The notes under the pieces are model-generated. The model searched no databases. It saw only the letters and a list, made by a program, of their open reading frames with translations, and was not told where the DNA came from. Below, piece by piece: positions 34,790 to 47,814 of a DNA stretch of 64,000 nt. The DNA comes from Protopterus annectens (taxonomy: Eukaryota; Chordata; Ceratodontiformes; Protopteridae). The translations under genes and the position numbers were made by a program. The stretch spans positions 632,335,993 to 632,399,992 of the forward strand of contig NC_056743.1 in the NCBI RefSeq assembly GCF_019279795.1. The letters run 5' to 3'. Within the stretch, counting starts at the first letter, position 1. Every line of letters starts with the position of its first letter.

Positions 34790-36880
34790 AAAAAAAGTAC
34801 ATGTCAAAGCTAACATATCCCCATGGTTAACTAAAGATACCCACACCTTGATGAAAACCAGAGATATAATGTGGAAAACTCAGGTCTAAACTATGCTCCC
34901 CATCTAATTACAAAAATATAAAAAACTCAGAAACCTAACTAAAAACATATCAGCAAAGACAAAAAAGATCTCTGTAATAACACACCTATTTCACATAGGT
35001 CAAACCCCAAGACATTCTGGCACTCAATAAATCAAATACTACATTCTGGCAAACCCTCATCTCCTAATCCCTGCCCAACAAATACACCCCTAGAAACTGC
35101 TTCTATCTTTAATTCCTACTTCATTGAATACATTAGTAAGTTGATAAGTCCTGTCCCCCTAATTCTTGCACTACAAATACACCTGGCCCCTCTTCTAGAC
35201 AGAATTCTACTAACATATTTTTCCCTTAAACCAGTTCCTAGTAGCTACATAAAATCTCTACTTTGCAAACTAAAACCCTGTTCCAGATCTGCTGATAATA
35301 TACCTCCCTACTTTCTTCAGATAACAGCAGATTCTCTAGCCCTCCCAGTCTCTATACTGATAAACCATTCTATCTCAGAATCAAAAGTTCGCTCTATCTA
35401 GAAAGAATTCTATACTCTACCTATACACAAAAGTGGTAACTCCATAGAAATCTCTAATTTCAGACCCATTGCCATCCTGTCACCTGTCTCAAAAAATATT
35501 AGAAAAATGTGTGCATAAGCAAGGCATGGAACACTTATTTCAAGAAAATCTATTCACTCCCACACAACATGGCTTTTGTCCAAAACATAGCACCACTACT
35601 GCTCTCCTATCCTTTATTTAACACTATTTCATTGGCCAGAGATAGCAATAAACTCATATCATGCTTATTCCTAGGTCTCTCTAAAGCATTTGATGCAGTT
35701 CTTCCCACCTTTCTTCTGGACAAACTCACTTACCTTAACGTCTGCACCTCTACTATTGCCTGGCTTACTAGCTATCTCATAGATCGAGTGCAATCAGTAA
35801 AATAGCACTCTACTCTCTCCCCTCCTCTCCCTATCAACATTGGTGCTCCCCAAGGATCTATACGTAGTCCACATCTCTTCAATATCTTCACAAATCTACT
35901 CTATACCTCCTGCACTCAGTCATCCCTTGTCCAATATACTGATGACTCTACAGTCATCACAATTGCAGATACCCTCCCTGACTTAAATTCTATTACTCAG
36001 AAATCCTTCAGCGCTATTGAAACCTGGCTCTCTAACAACCAGTTAATTCAGAATCCTAAAAAAAAACAAACTTTTATATTTTCTTCCCCAAAACTTGAAC
36101 CACCTTAAATCCACTTTTGCGATCCATTCTCTAAATAAAACTCCTATTACAACTGAACCCAACATAAAACTTCTAACTAAAGTTTGATTTATATGTTAAC
36201 ACTTGCATTAAGAAAACCCATCAAAGACTTGGCCTCTTATACAGAAATTAAAAGTTCCTATCTAACAAAGCTAAAGTCTCCCTCTCTCATGCCTATCTCC
36301 TACCAAGCCTATTATATAGCTCTCAAATCCTCACCAACCTCCAAACCTCTCTCCTAACTAAGCTTGAATCTTACCTATAACAAAGTAGCTAGATTTGCTG
36401 CCAATCAAAGCTATAGATCACGTCACTGCCTCTCTTTAAAACACTTAAACTGGCTAGAATTCACACACAAGTTACTCCTCTCTCAGCTTCAGCTTATCCA
36501 CTCTGTCTTGTACCAACCATCTTTCTGTCCCAGTTTGTCTTCTCTAATCTCCTTCTATACTCCTTCTAGGACTCTCTGTGGCTCAGAACAAGACTTACTA
36601 CAAATCTATAAACCTAAGAGCAAAATTAGTCAAGACCTCTACAGCTACTACCCTGCCATTTCTTGGAACAAACTCCCATTGGAAATTAAAACACTTAAAC
36701 AACATAAAAAAATTAACTCTGCCACCTAAAAAGCTGCTGGACATGCCAATGTACTCACCCTCCATAAACTGTTTCATCTCCTATGTAGCTTACTGTCCAC
36801 CCTCTTTGTTTTATTTCTGTATTGTGTCAGCTGTCTCCTTTCATCTTATCTAGCTATTAACCCATTGCTCAGTCTTAAAA
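34790..36880 (+). pseudogene. decayed LINE, reverse transcriptase part
   Basis: Successive frames show SPWLTKD, then a QHGF-like block (35,560), CLFLGLSKAFDAVLPTFLLD (motif A), GAPQGSIRSPHLFNI (motif B), VQYTDDSTVI (motif C, YTDD) and a C-terminal HCLSLKHLNWLEF segment. It is a jockey-type LINE distinct from the CR1 and L2 families here. Stops and frameshifts are frequent, and the 5' end is missing or unrecognisable. Confidence 0.75.
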
Positions 36881-37062
36881 ATATCTCTACTTATATACTA
36901 CATGTATGATTCTATCTTAGTCATCTTAACTAGGTAATAACCCTTTGCTCAGTCTTAATATTTTTACTATTATACTACATGTATGATTCTCACTAACTGT
37001 ATCTACATTGGCTGTGCTTACAAACTCTGCATACTGTTTCTGCATATATCTTAAGTTAAAGA

Positions 37063-37790
37063 TAAAAAAAAAAAAAAACACCAGCAGCTGGATGACCACA
37101 GAAGCCCTCATTCATTATTGATTTGTGAAATGTGGCAACTTAGATTAGATACCACACGCTTACCAGGAATTAATGACAGCATTTCCATTACAGTGAACTA
37201 AAAATGAGGGTTTCCAAGTTGTAAATATTGTTGTAAATACTGTTGTTTGTTATATTTCACTGTTTTCCAATACTCTTTAAGATTTTTCCCGTTTTTTTTT
37301 TTTTTTTTTTGAGGTTTGTCTACTCTGTTTGGGTTTTTTAGGGGTGCATTCATGAATATGATATAAATGCTGTTCCCTATTTCTGTTTCATGGTTTTGAA
37401 GATGTCTTTTGTATAAGATAAAAGTGCTAAACCATGGTTATTTGCAGTTTTTATCTTTTACTTTGTTATTAAAGTTCTGTGGTCATCCAACTGCTGGTGT
37501 TTTTTTTTTTTTATTTATTTTATTACTGTTTACATCTGTGCCAGGTTTCCTGCTTATTTGTGTAAATTAAATATCAACTTAAATTCTGTATTTAATTTTT
37601 ATGCTTTCACTGTACCAACTTGAAAATGTTAATGGTTTGTTTATAATACTATGTTCATGGAAAATTTTATTGTAATTTTGTGGAGCTTTCCTCCCCGGGC
37701 CTCCACTGAAAAAGGGCTATCACCTCAGCTGAGAAACCTAGTCAACAAATGTAAAATAAATAATAAATAATAAATAAAAAGGTCCTCATG
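37063..37790 (+). repeat. inverted-repeat module with A-rich tail
   Basis: ACACCAGCAGCTGGATGACC at about 37,078 is matched by GGTCATCCAACTGCTGGTGT near 37,481 in inverted orientation, each flanked by an A or T run, with about 370 bp between. A CACTGAAAAAGGGCTATCAC then CTGAGAAACC block at about 37,705-37,735 and a TAAATAA-rich tail (37,757-37,780) follow. The layout parallels the module at 56.4-57.1 kb. It may be a solo terminal repeat of a Penelope-like element; this is inference. Confidence 0.45.
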
Positions 37791-38949
37791 AATTGTCATT
37801 TACTTCTGTATACAGATAAAGGTAGAGCAGCTTGATGCAGTGTAACGACAGTGGCTTCTAACTTCTTTTCATTGTCATGGAATGGTTGTGAATGATGAAC
37901 ATAACACAGTTTTATACTTTAAGTGTATGTAGCATTTGGTTTAAACTCCTGTCCCTGATTCATAATTTAACTGTTCTTGGCATTAATAGCAAAATAAAAA
38001 GGGCCCTTCATCTGGCAAAACATTTTGGTATAGACACATGTTGTTTATCCATTTAGTAGCCACGTCCATAATGAAGAAGGAGGGACACTTATTGTCCCGA
38101 TTTAGATGAGTTCATTTGAGATGACAAGATTTAATATGATTAAAGGAAATAATATAAGAAAAGCAGAACCTGCTTTATAGTAAGTAGTCATAATGATGTA
38201 CTTATCACAAAGAACTTTAACAGAACATTTAATAATATTCCTCGGTTTTATCTTTTGGTTGCAAAAGTGAAATATTGAAAGCCACTCACAATGCTACTTT
38301 GAGCAATGTCAAATCTGTAAGTAAATATATAATTGAATTTTAAAATTAAAATTAGAAAAAAATTAAATAAAAGGTCTTGGAATAACTATAGACAATAAAG
38401 TAAACTCTTGTTAGGGTCCCTGTAGCACATTTCATACCCAAAGACATAACTATTTCATAATGGGACATATTTATTCCCCTATAGTACATGTTCGACTAAG
38501 CTGGTTACAGAATATAATGCTGCACACTGTAGGTACAGATAAAACAAATTGTCAGTCTGCAAAAATGTAGTAAATTTGTACAGGAATTCGAGGAGAGGCA
38601 AAGCATGAAAGACTGACTGAACGTATGACCCCTTTGATCTCTGAACCCTGACAACTACATAGACCGTACCTGAGATTCATACATGAAGACATTTGTGACC
38701 CAGTGTATTTCAGATTTTACAACTATAGCATACAGTGAGCAGATCTAGCAAAAGTTTTCCATATCCTATTTCCAAAAATTAAAAGAAATATCAGAGAATA
38801 CAGACAAAAAGTAAAATTTATTATCAAAAGGAAAAAAAAACTCTACACAGAAAATACATAGACAATATTCCCATAACACTGCACATGCTAGCCAGCAACA
38901 TAAATTAAATAAATACATATGTTCCAGAAAATGTTAAAACAGGAAAATG
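37791..38949. other. spacer upstream of the Penelope-like element
   Basis: No coding signal is clear. The last few hundred bases may be decayed 5' sequence of the element, since the frame near 38,960 reads into it. Confidence 0.35.
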
Positions 38950-41091
38950 AAAAACATAAATAAAATACTATAACCTACAAACCAATAGGGAATTTATTTT
39001 TAAAAATCTAAGTGAATATGTTCCGATTAATCATCCCCTAGTTGAGACTTTCCAACGTCTAACAGAAGAGGAATTATACAGGTATTACTACAATGAAAAT
39101 AATAAGAATAAGGACAAGAAATGGTACAAGAAAGATAATCTCACACACAGTGAACGGCTTAGCTTGAAGAAATTACAAGGTGACAACACAATAGTTGTCA
39201 GACCCGCTGACAAGGGTGGTAGATTGGTGGTCATGAATACGACACAATATTATAGCTCTATGAAAGATATGTTGACTGACAATTTCTATGAAGAGATTGC
39301 ACAGAATGTACCCATGGACATCATGAGATCTATTAAGAACACATTGTTGGACATTTATAAGAGTGGCTTAATAGAGAAGGATCTATATGAATACTTAATT
39401 ATTAAAGAACCTTTGATCCCTGTCATACATGGACTCCCAAAGATCCATAAGGATTCTCTGAATCCACCAATGAGACCCATAGTATCAGGTCGTGATTGGG
39501 TCACGGAACACTTGTCAGTATACATAGAGAAAAATCTGAGACCTATCCTGAACACCAATAGATTTGTCCTAAAAGATTCAAAACAATTTTTGTTAGACTT
39601 ATATGAATGTACCAACAATGACGTTAGTCAGAATAATTACCTATTTGTCACTCTTGACATTCAGTCTTTGTTCACCGTGATCCCGAACACCCTTGGCCTC
39701 ACTTATGTGACTGAATATCTAATGCACAGTGATTACAGTGATGTCAAGATAGATTTGGTTGTGCATTTTTTGGAACTAATATTAGAGAATAATGTCTTCA
39801 TATTTGTTGAAACCATCTATAAGCAGGTTGATGTATGAGCGATGGGGACACCCTGCCAATAGCTATCTTGAATATGTTCTTGGCCCACTGGGAAGAAACT
39901 GTCCTATTCCATAATGAAGTATTTATAGAAGGAGTAGTCTTTTATCGACGATTTGTGGATGATGTCTTTATTCTCTGGAAGGAGACACCAGAACGACTAA
40001 GACTATTATTGAGTGAAATGAATAGTTTGACTACCTACCTAAGATTCACTATGAATTTCGCACAAGATAGGATTGAGTTCCTGGACTTGACTTTGGAGAG
40101 ACTACCCAATGGTCTGATCAACACAGGTGTTTTTAGGAAAGCGTGTTACAGCAATTCATTGTTGTTAAGATCTAGCATGCACCCCTCCTTTGTGTTCAAA
40201 AACATAATCAAAGGCCAGGCCATTAGAGCCTCACGCCTGAACCCCACTGAAGAGGGGTTCTCCATGGAATTAGAAAACCTGAGAGGCCAATTGATCAACA
40301 GAGGCTATGATATTAACGAAGTAAATAATAACATGCAGAACATACCAGATTTAAGGCTCACTACAGCAATGCCATATTTTGGACCCATAGCACAGAGTCG
40401 TCCATTAGAAGAGAAGTCATGCACTACTATACCCACTATGAAATTTACCACAACCTACACATCTGATCATTCTGAAATCAGAGATATAATTAGTAAATTT
40501 TGGGGAGTCCTACAAATTGACAATGATCTCAAGGAAATAGTTGGTGAACAACCGAAATTTCTATATAGAAATAAGAAGAACCTTAAGAGAATGCTATGCT
40601 ACTCAAAACAAAGGAAAGTTGAGATGACAACCACTTGTACTGTCCCGTGTGGACAATGCAACTTTTGTCACTATATTGACATTGAACCCGTACATCCTGA
40701 TACCCAACGCACCTTCTACACTACTGTTGCTGCAGACTGCATGACAAGTAATGTGATTTATCTTGCTGTCTGTCAGGCTTGTAGGAATTTCTATGTAGGA
40801 AAGACCAATCGGAAATTCAGAGATAGGATAAGAGAGCATGTGTATCACATTAGGAAAGGGTCACCACACAATGCCCTAGCCAAACATGTTAGTGCCTATG
40901 ATGATACACACACGTTTTTGTTTAGGGCCCTTGAAGTTTTAGAACCTAGTATTAGAGGTGGTGACATCAGAAGTAATACTGAGAGCAGAGAAAGTGACTG
41001 GATTGTCCGACTAAGGGCAGATAATGGGTCAGGTTTGAATGAGAGAGCATCAATTAAACCTAGACTCAGGAAACGGAGAAATATCAAGTGA
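38950..41091 (+). pseudogene. Penelope-like element ORF: reverse transcriptase plus GIY-YIG
   Basis: The N-terminal part (from about 38,960) runs into 39,164-39,838 with RPADKGGRLVVMN, IHGLPKIHKD, MRPIVSG and LFVTLDIQSLFTVIPN (motif A region). The second piece, 39,835-41,091 and 418 residues, has VVFYRRFVDDVFILW with the catalytic DD, IEFLDLTL, then a long linker and CQACRNFYVGKTNRKFRDRI plus EHVYHI, the GIY-YIG nuclease. The break lies in motif B: a TGA at 39,836 and nearby small indels before NMFLAHW. Apart from that the ORF is open to its stop. The enzyme would nick DNA with the GIY-YIG domain and copy RNA at the nick. It shows lower divergence than the 33-34 kb copy. Confidence 0.9.
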
Positions 41092-42125
41092 TTAGAATAC
41101 TTGGTTATGTATAAGCGCACTCATACAATTAGTAAGGACATATTTGTATATACACCTACATATATATATTTTTTTAAATATATCTGTAAAATATCTTATA
41201 ATACGTTAAGTTATATTTAATTGTTACATCATGTTACAACATTCTATGTGTAAAAAATTTTTTATATATTTCTGAAGTAAGCATTCCTCCCTTTAAGAAA
41301 TGTTCGACATTTACTTCTAAATATCTATTTTTAATATCTATTTTTTAAAAAAATATATGTATGGCAACTAGTATGTTGGTACATATTCTGAAGTTGTTTA
41401 CACTTGTTCGATCAGAGACTAGGGTCTTAGTGGAAGAAAGCATTAAGGCAATGACTACATAATGACTCTAACTGACTTTTTTAATATCCTAAGGAATCTT
41501 AATATTGTTAGGAAGTTTGTACCTATATCTATGAATTTATGATCTATAGAGGGAATGTATGTCACTGTGTTGCCTATACTTATTCAGAAAGACCAATATG
41601 TTTTTTATATATATATATATATTTATGTTTATTTATGTATTTTGTATTTTCATATAAGTATACATTTTCTATATATTCACACACCTATATATTTTTGTTC
41701 ACATTTATATATATATACATATATACACTTTTTATATATATATTTTAAATATAACACCCCTATTTAAATACATGGACTTGTTTTAACTAGAATTCAGTTA
41801 GGGACTTCTTAGCCATGCGTGTAATCATACCCTAATAATTTTAATATTTATATTAATATTTATATCAGGAAATTTGAATTATGCATTTGTATATAGATTA
41901 CTATGTTAATGCATTTGTCTTTTACATCTAAATTAGACCAAGACAGTTCATTGTCAGCTACTAGGATAATATGAGTACACTTGATTTGTACAAAATGCTG
42001 TTTCCCTTTTAAGTTAGTAATTGTTTTCAATTTGATTAATTGATATCCTTATATAATGGAGGATCTTTTTTATGCATTTATTAAAGTGACCTGATGAAGC
42101 TACATCTAGCTAAATTGGTTTGTGA
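41092..42125 (+). other. 3' region of the Penelope-like element
   Basis: AT-rich non-coding sequence with TA-rich tracts (about 41,600-41,760). At 42,091 CTGATGAAGC is followed by an AGCT...AGCT hairpin and AAAT, a hammerhead-like block that lacks the G of the conserved GAAA. The 3' end of the element is probably near here but is not sharply marked. Confidence 0.45.
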
Positions 42126-42758
42126 ACTATAATATAGTACGCTTTATTTGGATTTTTATTTTTGGAGTTTATCCAGAGCGACATTATTTTGGACTTTATT
42201 GCACTATCCAGCTTCACCCCTTCCGTAACCTGACTCTGCACATTTATCTATTCAAAATATCGGAAGGAGTGTTTACCTGCAAGGGGGATTGCCATTCTAC
42301 TTTGGATTTATCTCACATAAATAAAATACTGATTGCACTAATTGAACATAAAATAGCATTATTGGCAACATGTCCCAATCCTTTCTATCAATGGTAGTTA
42401 AAAGTAAACTAACTAAAACATTAGTAAAGTAAAACAACTGATAACATCTAACATAATCAACATTGCACCCTAACAGTGCCAGCCTTTGATCAACTGGTGC
42501 CCTAGGCAAAAGGGTTCTACAGCTCCATTCCACACCACCTAGTATCCACATTCTGGTCTACCTACACCATCCAGATTACCTTTTTTCTCAAGCTTTCTCA
42601 AAATTTGTCTTACTCTTCAGTTTTTCTTGTATTTATTCAACACACTTTAAAGAAAATATTTATTTACTACAAAATAGTTAACAGATTATGTATTGTGAAT
42701 TTGCTCCGCAAAGCTGTGGGGTATTTTATTTTTCACCCTGCAGACTCCCCTTATATTC

Positions 42759-42763
<5 letters not shown>
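42126..42763. other. spacer, nothing recognised
   Basis: A 91-residue open frame at 42,122-42,397 shows no family resemblance. Confidence 0.35.
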
Positions 42764-42827
<64 letters not shown>

Positions 42828-42829
42828 AT
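42764..42829. repeat. (TG)n microsatellite
   Basis: About 30 TG units, ending against the foldback element that follows. Confidence 0.95.
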
Positions 42830-42836
42830 ATGGGAG

Positions 42837-43308
42837 CACTTTATAAGCTCAAAATACTGAAATCTCGAATTTCAGGATCTCGAGCTCATAAAGTGGAAGG
42901 ATCGGAAAATCGCAACCCCAGAAGCACGAAATTCAAAATCTCGAATGCGGGAGATTTTACTGTGATATGTGTGTGCAAGAGGACTGTAGTTTGTGTGGTG
43001 GTGTTTCGTGTGTGTGTGTATGTTGTGCGATCTTGGAGTTAGAATATTTAAGTGGGGGGTGTGGGGGTGCAAAGGGGGCTTGCCCCCCCTGCATATAATA
43101 AGTGTAGGTGTGTGTGCTTGTTTAGTTGTGTGTGTGTGTGTTGTATTGGTGTTTGAAAGTGATGGGAGTTTGAATTTTGCAGTTTTGTGGTTTTGTGATT
43201 TCGGGATTTAGGCTTTCGCGGTTTTGTGGTTTTGGGTATTTGGATTTTCCAATTTATGGCCTTGAGATTCTAAAATTGGAGATTTCAGAATTTTGAGCTT
43301 ATAAAGTG
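42837..43308. mobile_element. 472-bp MITE-like foldback element
   Basis: The left end CACTTTATAAGCTCAAAAT is matched in inverted orientation by ATTTTGAGCTTATAAAGTG at the right end. The pairing continues inward in diverged form for about 70-130 bp through ACTGAAATCTCGAATTT-like words. The inner part has a GTTTTGTGGTTTT word twice (about 43,182 and 43,220). No coding sequence is seen. It lies between a TG tract and a TA tract, so a short TA-type target duplication cannot be told from the flanking repeat. Confidence 0.75.
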
Positions 43309-43311
43309 AAT

Positions 43312-43313
<2 letters not shown>

Positions 43314-43378
<65 letters not shown>
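43314..43378. repeat. (TA)n microsatellite
   Basis: About 32 TA units directly after the foldback element. Confidence 0.95.
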
Positions 43379-43380
<2 letters not shown>

Positions 43381-44561
43381 TAATATTTTTTTTTTGTATA
43401 AGCAATAAACAGTAATATTTTAAGAGACCATATTTCTGGATGTTTCTTTAAATAACATTATTATTTTTGGCAAACTTTGGAAGATAATTAAATTTTTTTT
43501 TAATTTTCTGAAATTCTGCAATCAAGGGACCTGTGAAATATAAATCAGAACTTTTAGACTTTGCAAGGTCTCTAATTCACTTATAACTGAAAGGTAAAAT
43601 TGTGTAAATATTACTAATGACAGGAGAGTTGACTTGGTACTGAAAGATAAGAATAAGCTATAAAACGAAACAAAATTTGACAGTACGTTTAATTCAGTCC
43701 TGCAATATTTCTGAGAAAAGATCACTATCGTCTGGATAAAAACCAGTTCAGTATAGCTAATACACTGTACCTAGACAGAAGCTATTCATATGGTCTGAAA
43801 GAATAGACTGACTTTAGAGTGAAATCCTTTCCAGAGGTTGATACAAATGCCCAGCCTAGCACTTTAAGAATGACTCATTACTGCAGTTCTGAAGGCTAGC
43901 TGTGAAATTTCTGATTATTGAATGTTTGAGAATGATGAATACACAAGCTTATGTCTGATTCTAGTTGCTAGAAAATAGTAATAAACTGCATTACTTCCTG
44001 AGTGACTAGACTGGCCTTGGGTAAAATGGAGTACCAGACCAAACACTCAAAAGCACCCAAGTTCTGTATAGCTTCATTTCCCATTCTGTAGGATTACTCC
44101 CCCTCTCCAGGACACCTATGTATAGTTATCTAATAAAGATGCTTAAACTGCTTCAGTTTGGCTCTACCTCATACTGAAAAGTAGTGTCTCTGCTCTGAAG
44201 TTCTCCTCTATCACCTAACTTCTTTCTCATCGAGTCATAGACAGTGCAGCTGGTAGCCATGCAAGTAGAACCTAATTTCCACAGCTTGTTTTCACACTCA
44301 CAGTCTTTTATTCACCATCCACAGCCTGTGATCATTGGCAAAGATGTGTAGACAAAGTGATATGTAATACAAGAACGTGGTCAGAGAACTCTATTTCTAC
44401 TTCAGCACATCAGATCAGTTCATTCCCACATGAATCCTGCCTCACCCCATCTACTGATCAGTCTCACATGCTCCATTACCGTCACTCATGAACAAGGTGA
44501 CAGGGTACTTATACAGTTCTACTAATAACAAGCCCCTCCCCACACCTGCATACACAAACAC
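43379..44561. other. spacer, nothing recognised
   Basis: No domain, repeat family or splice context recognised. Confidence 0.35.
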
Positions 44562-44564
44562 ACA

Positions 44565-44637
<73 letters not shown>

Positions 44638-44663
44638 GCACAGACACACACATGCACACACGC

Positions 44664-44757
<94 letters not shown>
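44562..44757. repeat. long interrupted (CA)n microsatellite
   Basis: Two CA tracts (about 44,562-44,633 and 44,669-44,757) are joined by a GAGGCACAGACACACACATG and CGCACACGCAC interruption. Confidence 0.95.
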
Positions 44758-44760
<3 letters not shown>

Positions 44761-46381
44761 ATTTTATAAGATAGCCAGTTCATGTAATGGCATGCTTTTT
44801 AGTTATCTGACGAAATCACAGCCTTTAGAAAAAAAAAATAATGCTACAAAAAACATCTTATGAAACTGAAATGAAAAACCAAGATATGTCAATATGCAAT
44901 GCAGACTGCTGTACTACTTTGCTGTTCTCCTTTATCTACATGGCTTTCTCAAAATTCCGTGCTACCTTTGAATTTCACATTCTAACTATAAGCAGTGGCT
45001 GATGCCAAGATAACTTTCTAAACAATGCATACAACTAGTTACTATAGAATGACTCAAAATAAAGTCATATGTTGATTACTAGCATTAACCAGCAAATGAA
45101 TAATGTGTTCATAAGAGTAAGTGTCAAAAACTGAATGGGACTATTTCATATTCACACTATGTTAATCAATGAAGGAAAACAAAATACAAAGTAAGTCGAT
45201 TTTGAGAGCTACCGAGACAGTGAGGAAGAAATATCAGAGGATGAAGAAAAGGAAACCACTCCGCATTGTCAGTAACGTTGTCGTGTAGTTATTTCCCCAC
45301 AAACAGCGCCTATAGTTGATCAAAGCTCAGAAAGCCTTGCATGCCTGTCATTTTTTTACTTTACCACTTGCCTCCCTGCCACAGGCAATGAAGGTCCCAA
45401 CACTTTTTACTCAAATTCAAAACACTCATTGCTTCTAAAAAAATTGTCTCAAGTTCATCATATACAAACTTGACAGCAAAGATTCTGTAATTTTCACTGT
45501 TGGTTACCTCTCTTAAGTTTACATCCTGAGACAGTGTCTTGCTGAGATCAGCAAAGTATTATAAACAACTAAAGTGTAACACTCGGACAAAGTGTTAAAT
45601 GTTGGAGAAATCTTACACAAAGTGGAGTCCTGCTACAATTCCTTGAACTGTATCCAGACAAAGCTACAAATAAATGGATACAAACAGCTGTAGCATTGTA
45701 TGGAAGAAATATACCATAAATGTCTGCACAGGGTAACCTCCTGATATTTTCTATGGGTGGTGGTGGGAGTCTTTTCCCCTTACTTAAATATGCTAGCACA
45801 ATGGTCACACAACAATGGAGTAAAGAGAAAGCTCAAGCAAGTGAAACACTGGTGTCACTGCAATAGATGGAACAGAAACAATGGGCTGAATTCAATAAAC
45901 CCTACAAAGCTCGTTAAAACCATGTGTGTGTTGTGTTGAATTCAGTAAGTGGCTCTACATGGCAGGAAGAGTTGCACAAACCCAGTAAACATTGTGGCAT
46001 GCTAATTACAACATAAGCTGCTGAATTTTATGCTGATCAACCAAGCCTCATGAATGATCCATGTATCTGTTATGTGTATGTGTCTGTATAGGCATTCAAG
46101 GTGAAAAGTGTGTGTGAGTGTCTAAGAACACAGCCAAGCTTTGTGCTAGGTGCATGTCCTGACATGTCGGACAGGTGTGAGCCATGTATGGTAGAGTTAA
46201 TAGTTCATTGTTCTTTCCCCCCAACTGCAAGAACTGGCTCTTCCAAGAGATACACTGGCATGTCCATGTCCAAGGTAAAATGTGCAGGTGCTACCCAATC
46301 ATGATTGATATCTGCTGGATGCGCTGTCTTCAGAAGTATGCCCAGTACCATGACCCTGTGACCTACCACACCAAGATGTGG
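44758..46381. other. spacer with no clear gene
   Basis: Open frames at 45,569-45,808 (minus) and 46,101-46,456 (plus) have no recognised domain. At about 45,888 and 45,936 the word TGAATTCA recurs (a short palindrome). The rightmost part may belong to the spliced pseudogene that follows. Confidence 0.35.
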
Positions 46382-47770
46382 TCACGTCAACCACTGACAG
46401 AGCACTGGAAGCATTGCAATAATGGGAACGTGATCAGGCACAGCCACATTGGCTAACAGCAGATGATGCTGCTGGCCTACATCCACGTGGATGCTGGGAT
46501 GCTGTCTCCCTCCAAGAAGATGCTTCATCACAGACACCACCCATTCCATCATGTCATTCATACAATCCATTGAATCAGTTACACAGCAGAAGCAGTCATG
46601 CATGTCAGCCTGTGCGAAATCTACAACCTTAAGCATGTCCTCAAAGGCCTTAGTGGAATGTGCCTGTGCCTCCATGATGACCCTAAACATACATCTAGTA
46701 ACACATAATGATACACCAGGATCAGGTGGAGGGGAAACATCAGGCCTCCTCTGATCAACCCTAACAACTGTTCTGCATGGCACCTCATTCTCACTTTGGC
46801 TATGGCCAGAGTCAACTGGCAGTGATGCTGCAGTGACACTACCTTGATCAAGTGTCTCACCCTCCACCTGTCTAATATCTGACGGATCAGTGGAATAGGT
46901 ATGTGTAGCTATACTATGTCTGAGGGAAATCCAGGGGATGGCTAAATGTCAACCTCAGTGTCAGATTCAACCTCTGCATCCCCGGACTTTGCCTTTGTAT
47001 GGCCACCATCATCAAGGCCACTGATACTTTAAAATCAGGTGGTAGGAGCCCTACACCTCCACTGTTACGATCGCCTGTAATAATAAGCAACAAACAGAGG
47101 AATGAAATGAATAGTATGTAAATTATTAAAACAATTCTTATGATAACAAACCAACACTGGTCCAACTATCACAGATGGCACAGCAATATAGACACTCATT
47201 ACACACACCACACACATACAGATAAATGCATAAATCTGATGAATGGTCATCAATAAGAAAAATAAAAATGTGTTACCATGTGCAGATGACTCCAGTCTTT
47301 GTAAGGAGGATGGTCCTGGAAGAAATGAAGCAAGAGAAGGATGCAAATTAAACATCACAATGGGAATAACACAGGAAAACAGTGAATATAAAAGTTCCTA
47401 TATGTCTGCTAAGAATAGTTTGAACTGAAATTTGGCTAATATGTCCACTCATAACCCATAAACATCTGTGTTATTTAAGTCTATTAGCTATCAATAGGCA
47501 CATTAAAAAAACTCCCCCAGGAAGTGTTAGTCAAATTATATTTTACTATACAAGCAAATCTAGAACTTGCCCTATGTAAGCTTACCTGGAAGCTGCTCCT
47601 GGGACACAGTTGCCCTCCCAGACACATCAGCACCAACATCAAGTACATGTTGGTATGCAGTTTCCAGTGAGCTGTCTGGATCACTGAAAGTTGATAGGAA
47701 CTCTTCATTTGGTGTCAGTGGGGGCTCGGTAGCAGCCCGCCCTCTTGTAGCCAGCTATTCATAGGCAATT
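46382..47770 (-). pseudogene. spliced minus-strand gene remnant, family unknown
   Basis: Three pieces have compatible splice signals on the minus strand. Piece a (up to about 47,770, ending at 47,586) encodes LTPNEEFLSTFSDPDSSLE and ends in a CCAG/GTAAGC donor, phase 1. Piece b (47,315-47,277) is a 39-bp exon between a TTCCAG acceptor and a CATG/GTAACA donor, phase 1 to 1. Piece c starts at 47,074 after ATTATTACAG. In piece c the reading continues with GGVGLLPPDF, then the best continuation changes frame twice before a 161-residue stretch (46,867-46,382) rich in acidic and Ser/Gln residues with EDMLKVVDFAQADMHDCF. An in-frame TAG precedes piece a. The style recalls the accessory protein of Harbinger-type transposons, but I do not recognise a domain. 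Confidence 0.45.
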
Positions 47771-47814
47771 GTAGCTGCTGTCCTCCTGGGCTGATGAAAT
47801 CATATCAGTGGTTT

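Noticed and set aside
40740-40860. GIY-YIG homing or restriction endonuclease gene
   Set aside because: It is fused to a Penelope-type reverse transcriptase in the same frame.
42091-42118. Hammerhead-like block after the second Penelope element
   Set aside because: An AGCT hairpin follows CTGATGA but the conserved GAAA is replaced by AAAT; kept only as a remark.
44451-44783. Long open frames of alternating Cys-Val or Thr-His
   Set aside because: They are CA/GT dinucleotide repeats read through; the same occurs at 32,386-32,629, 42,605-43,042 and 63,260-63,524.
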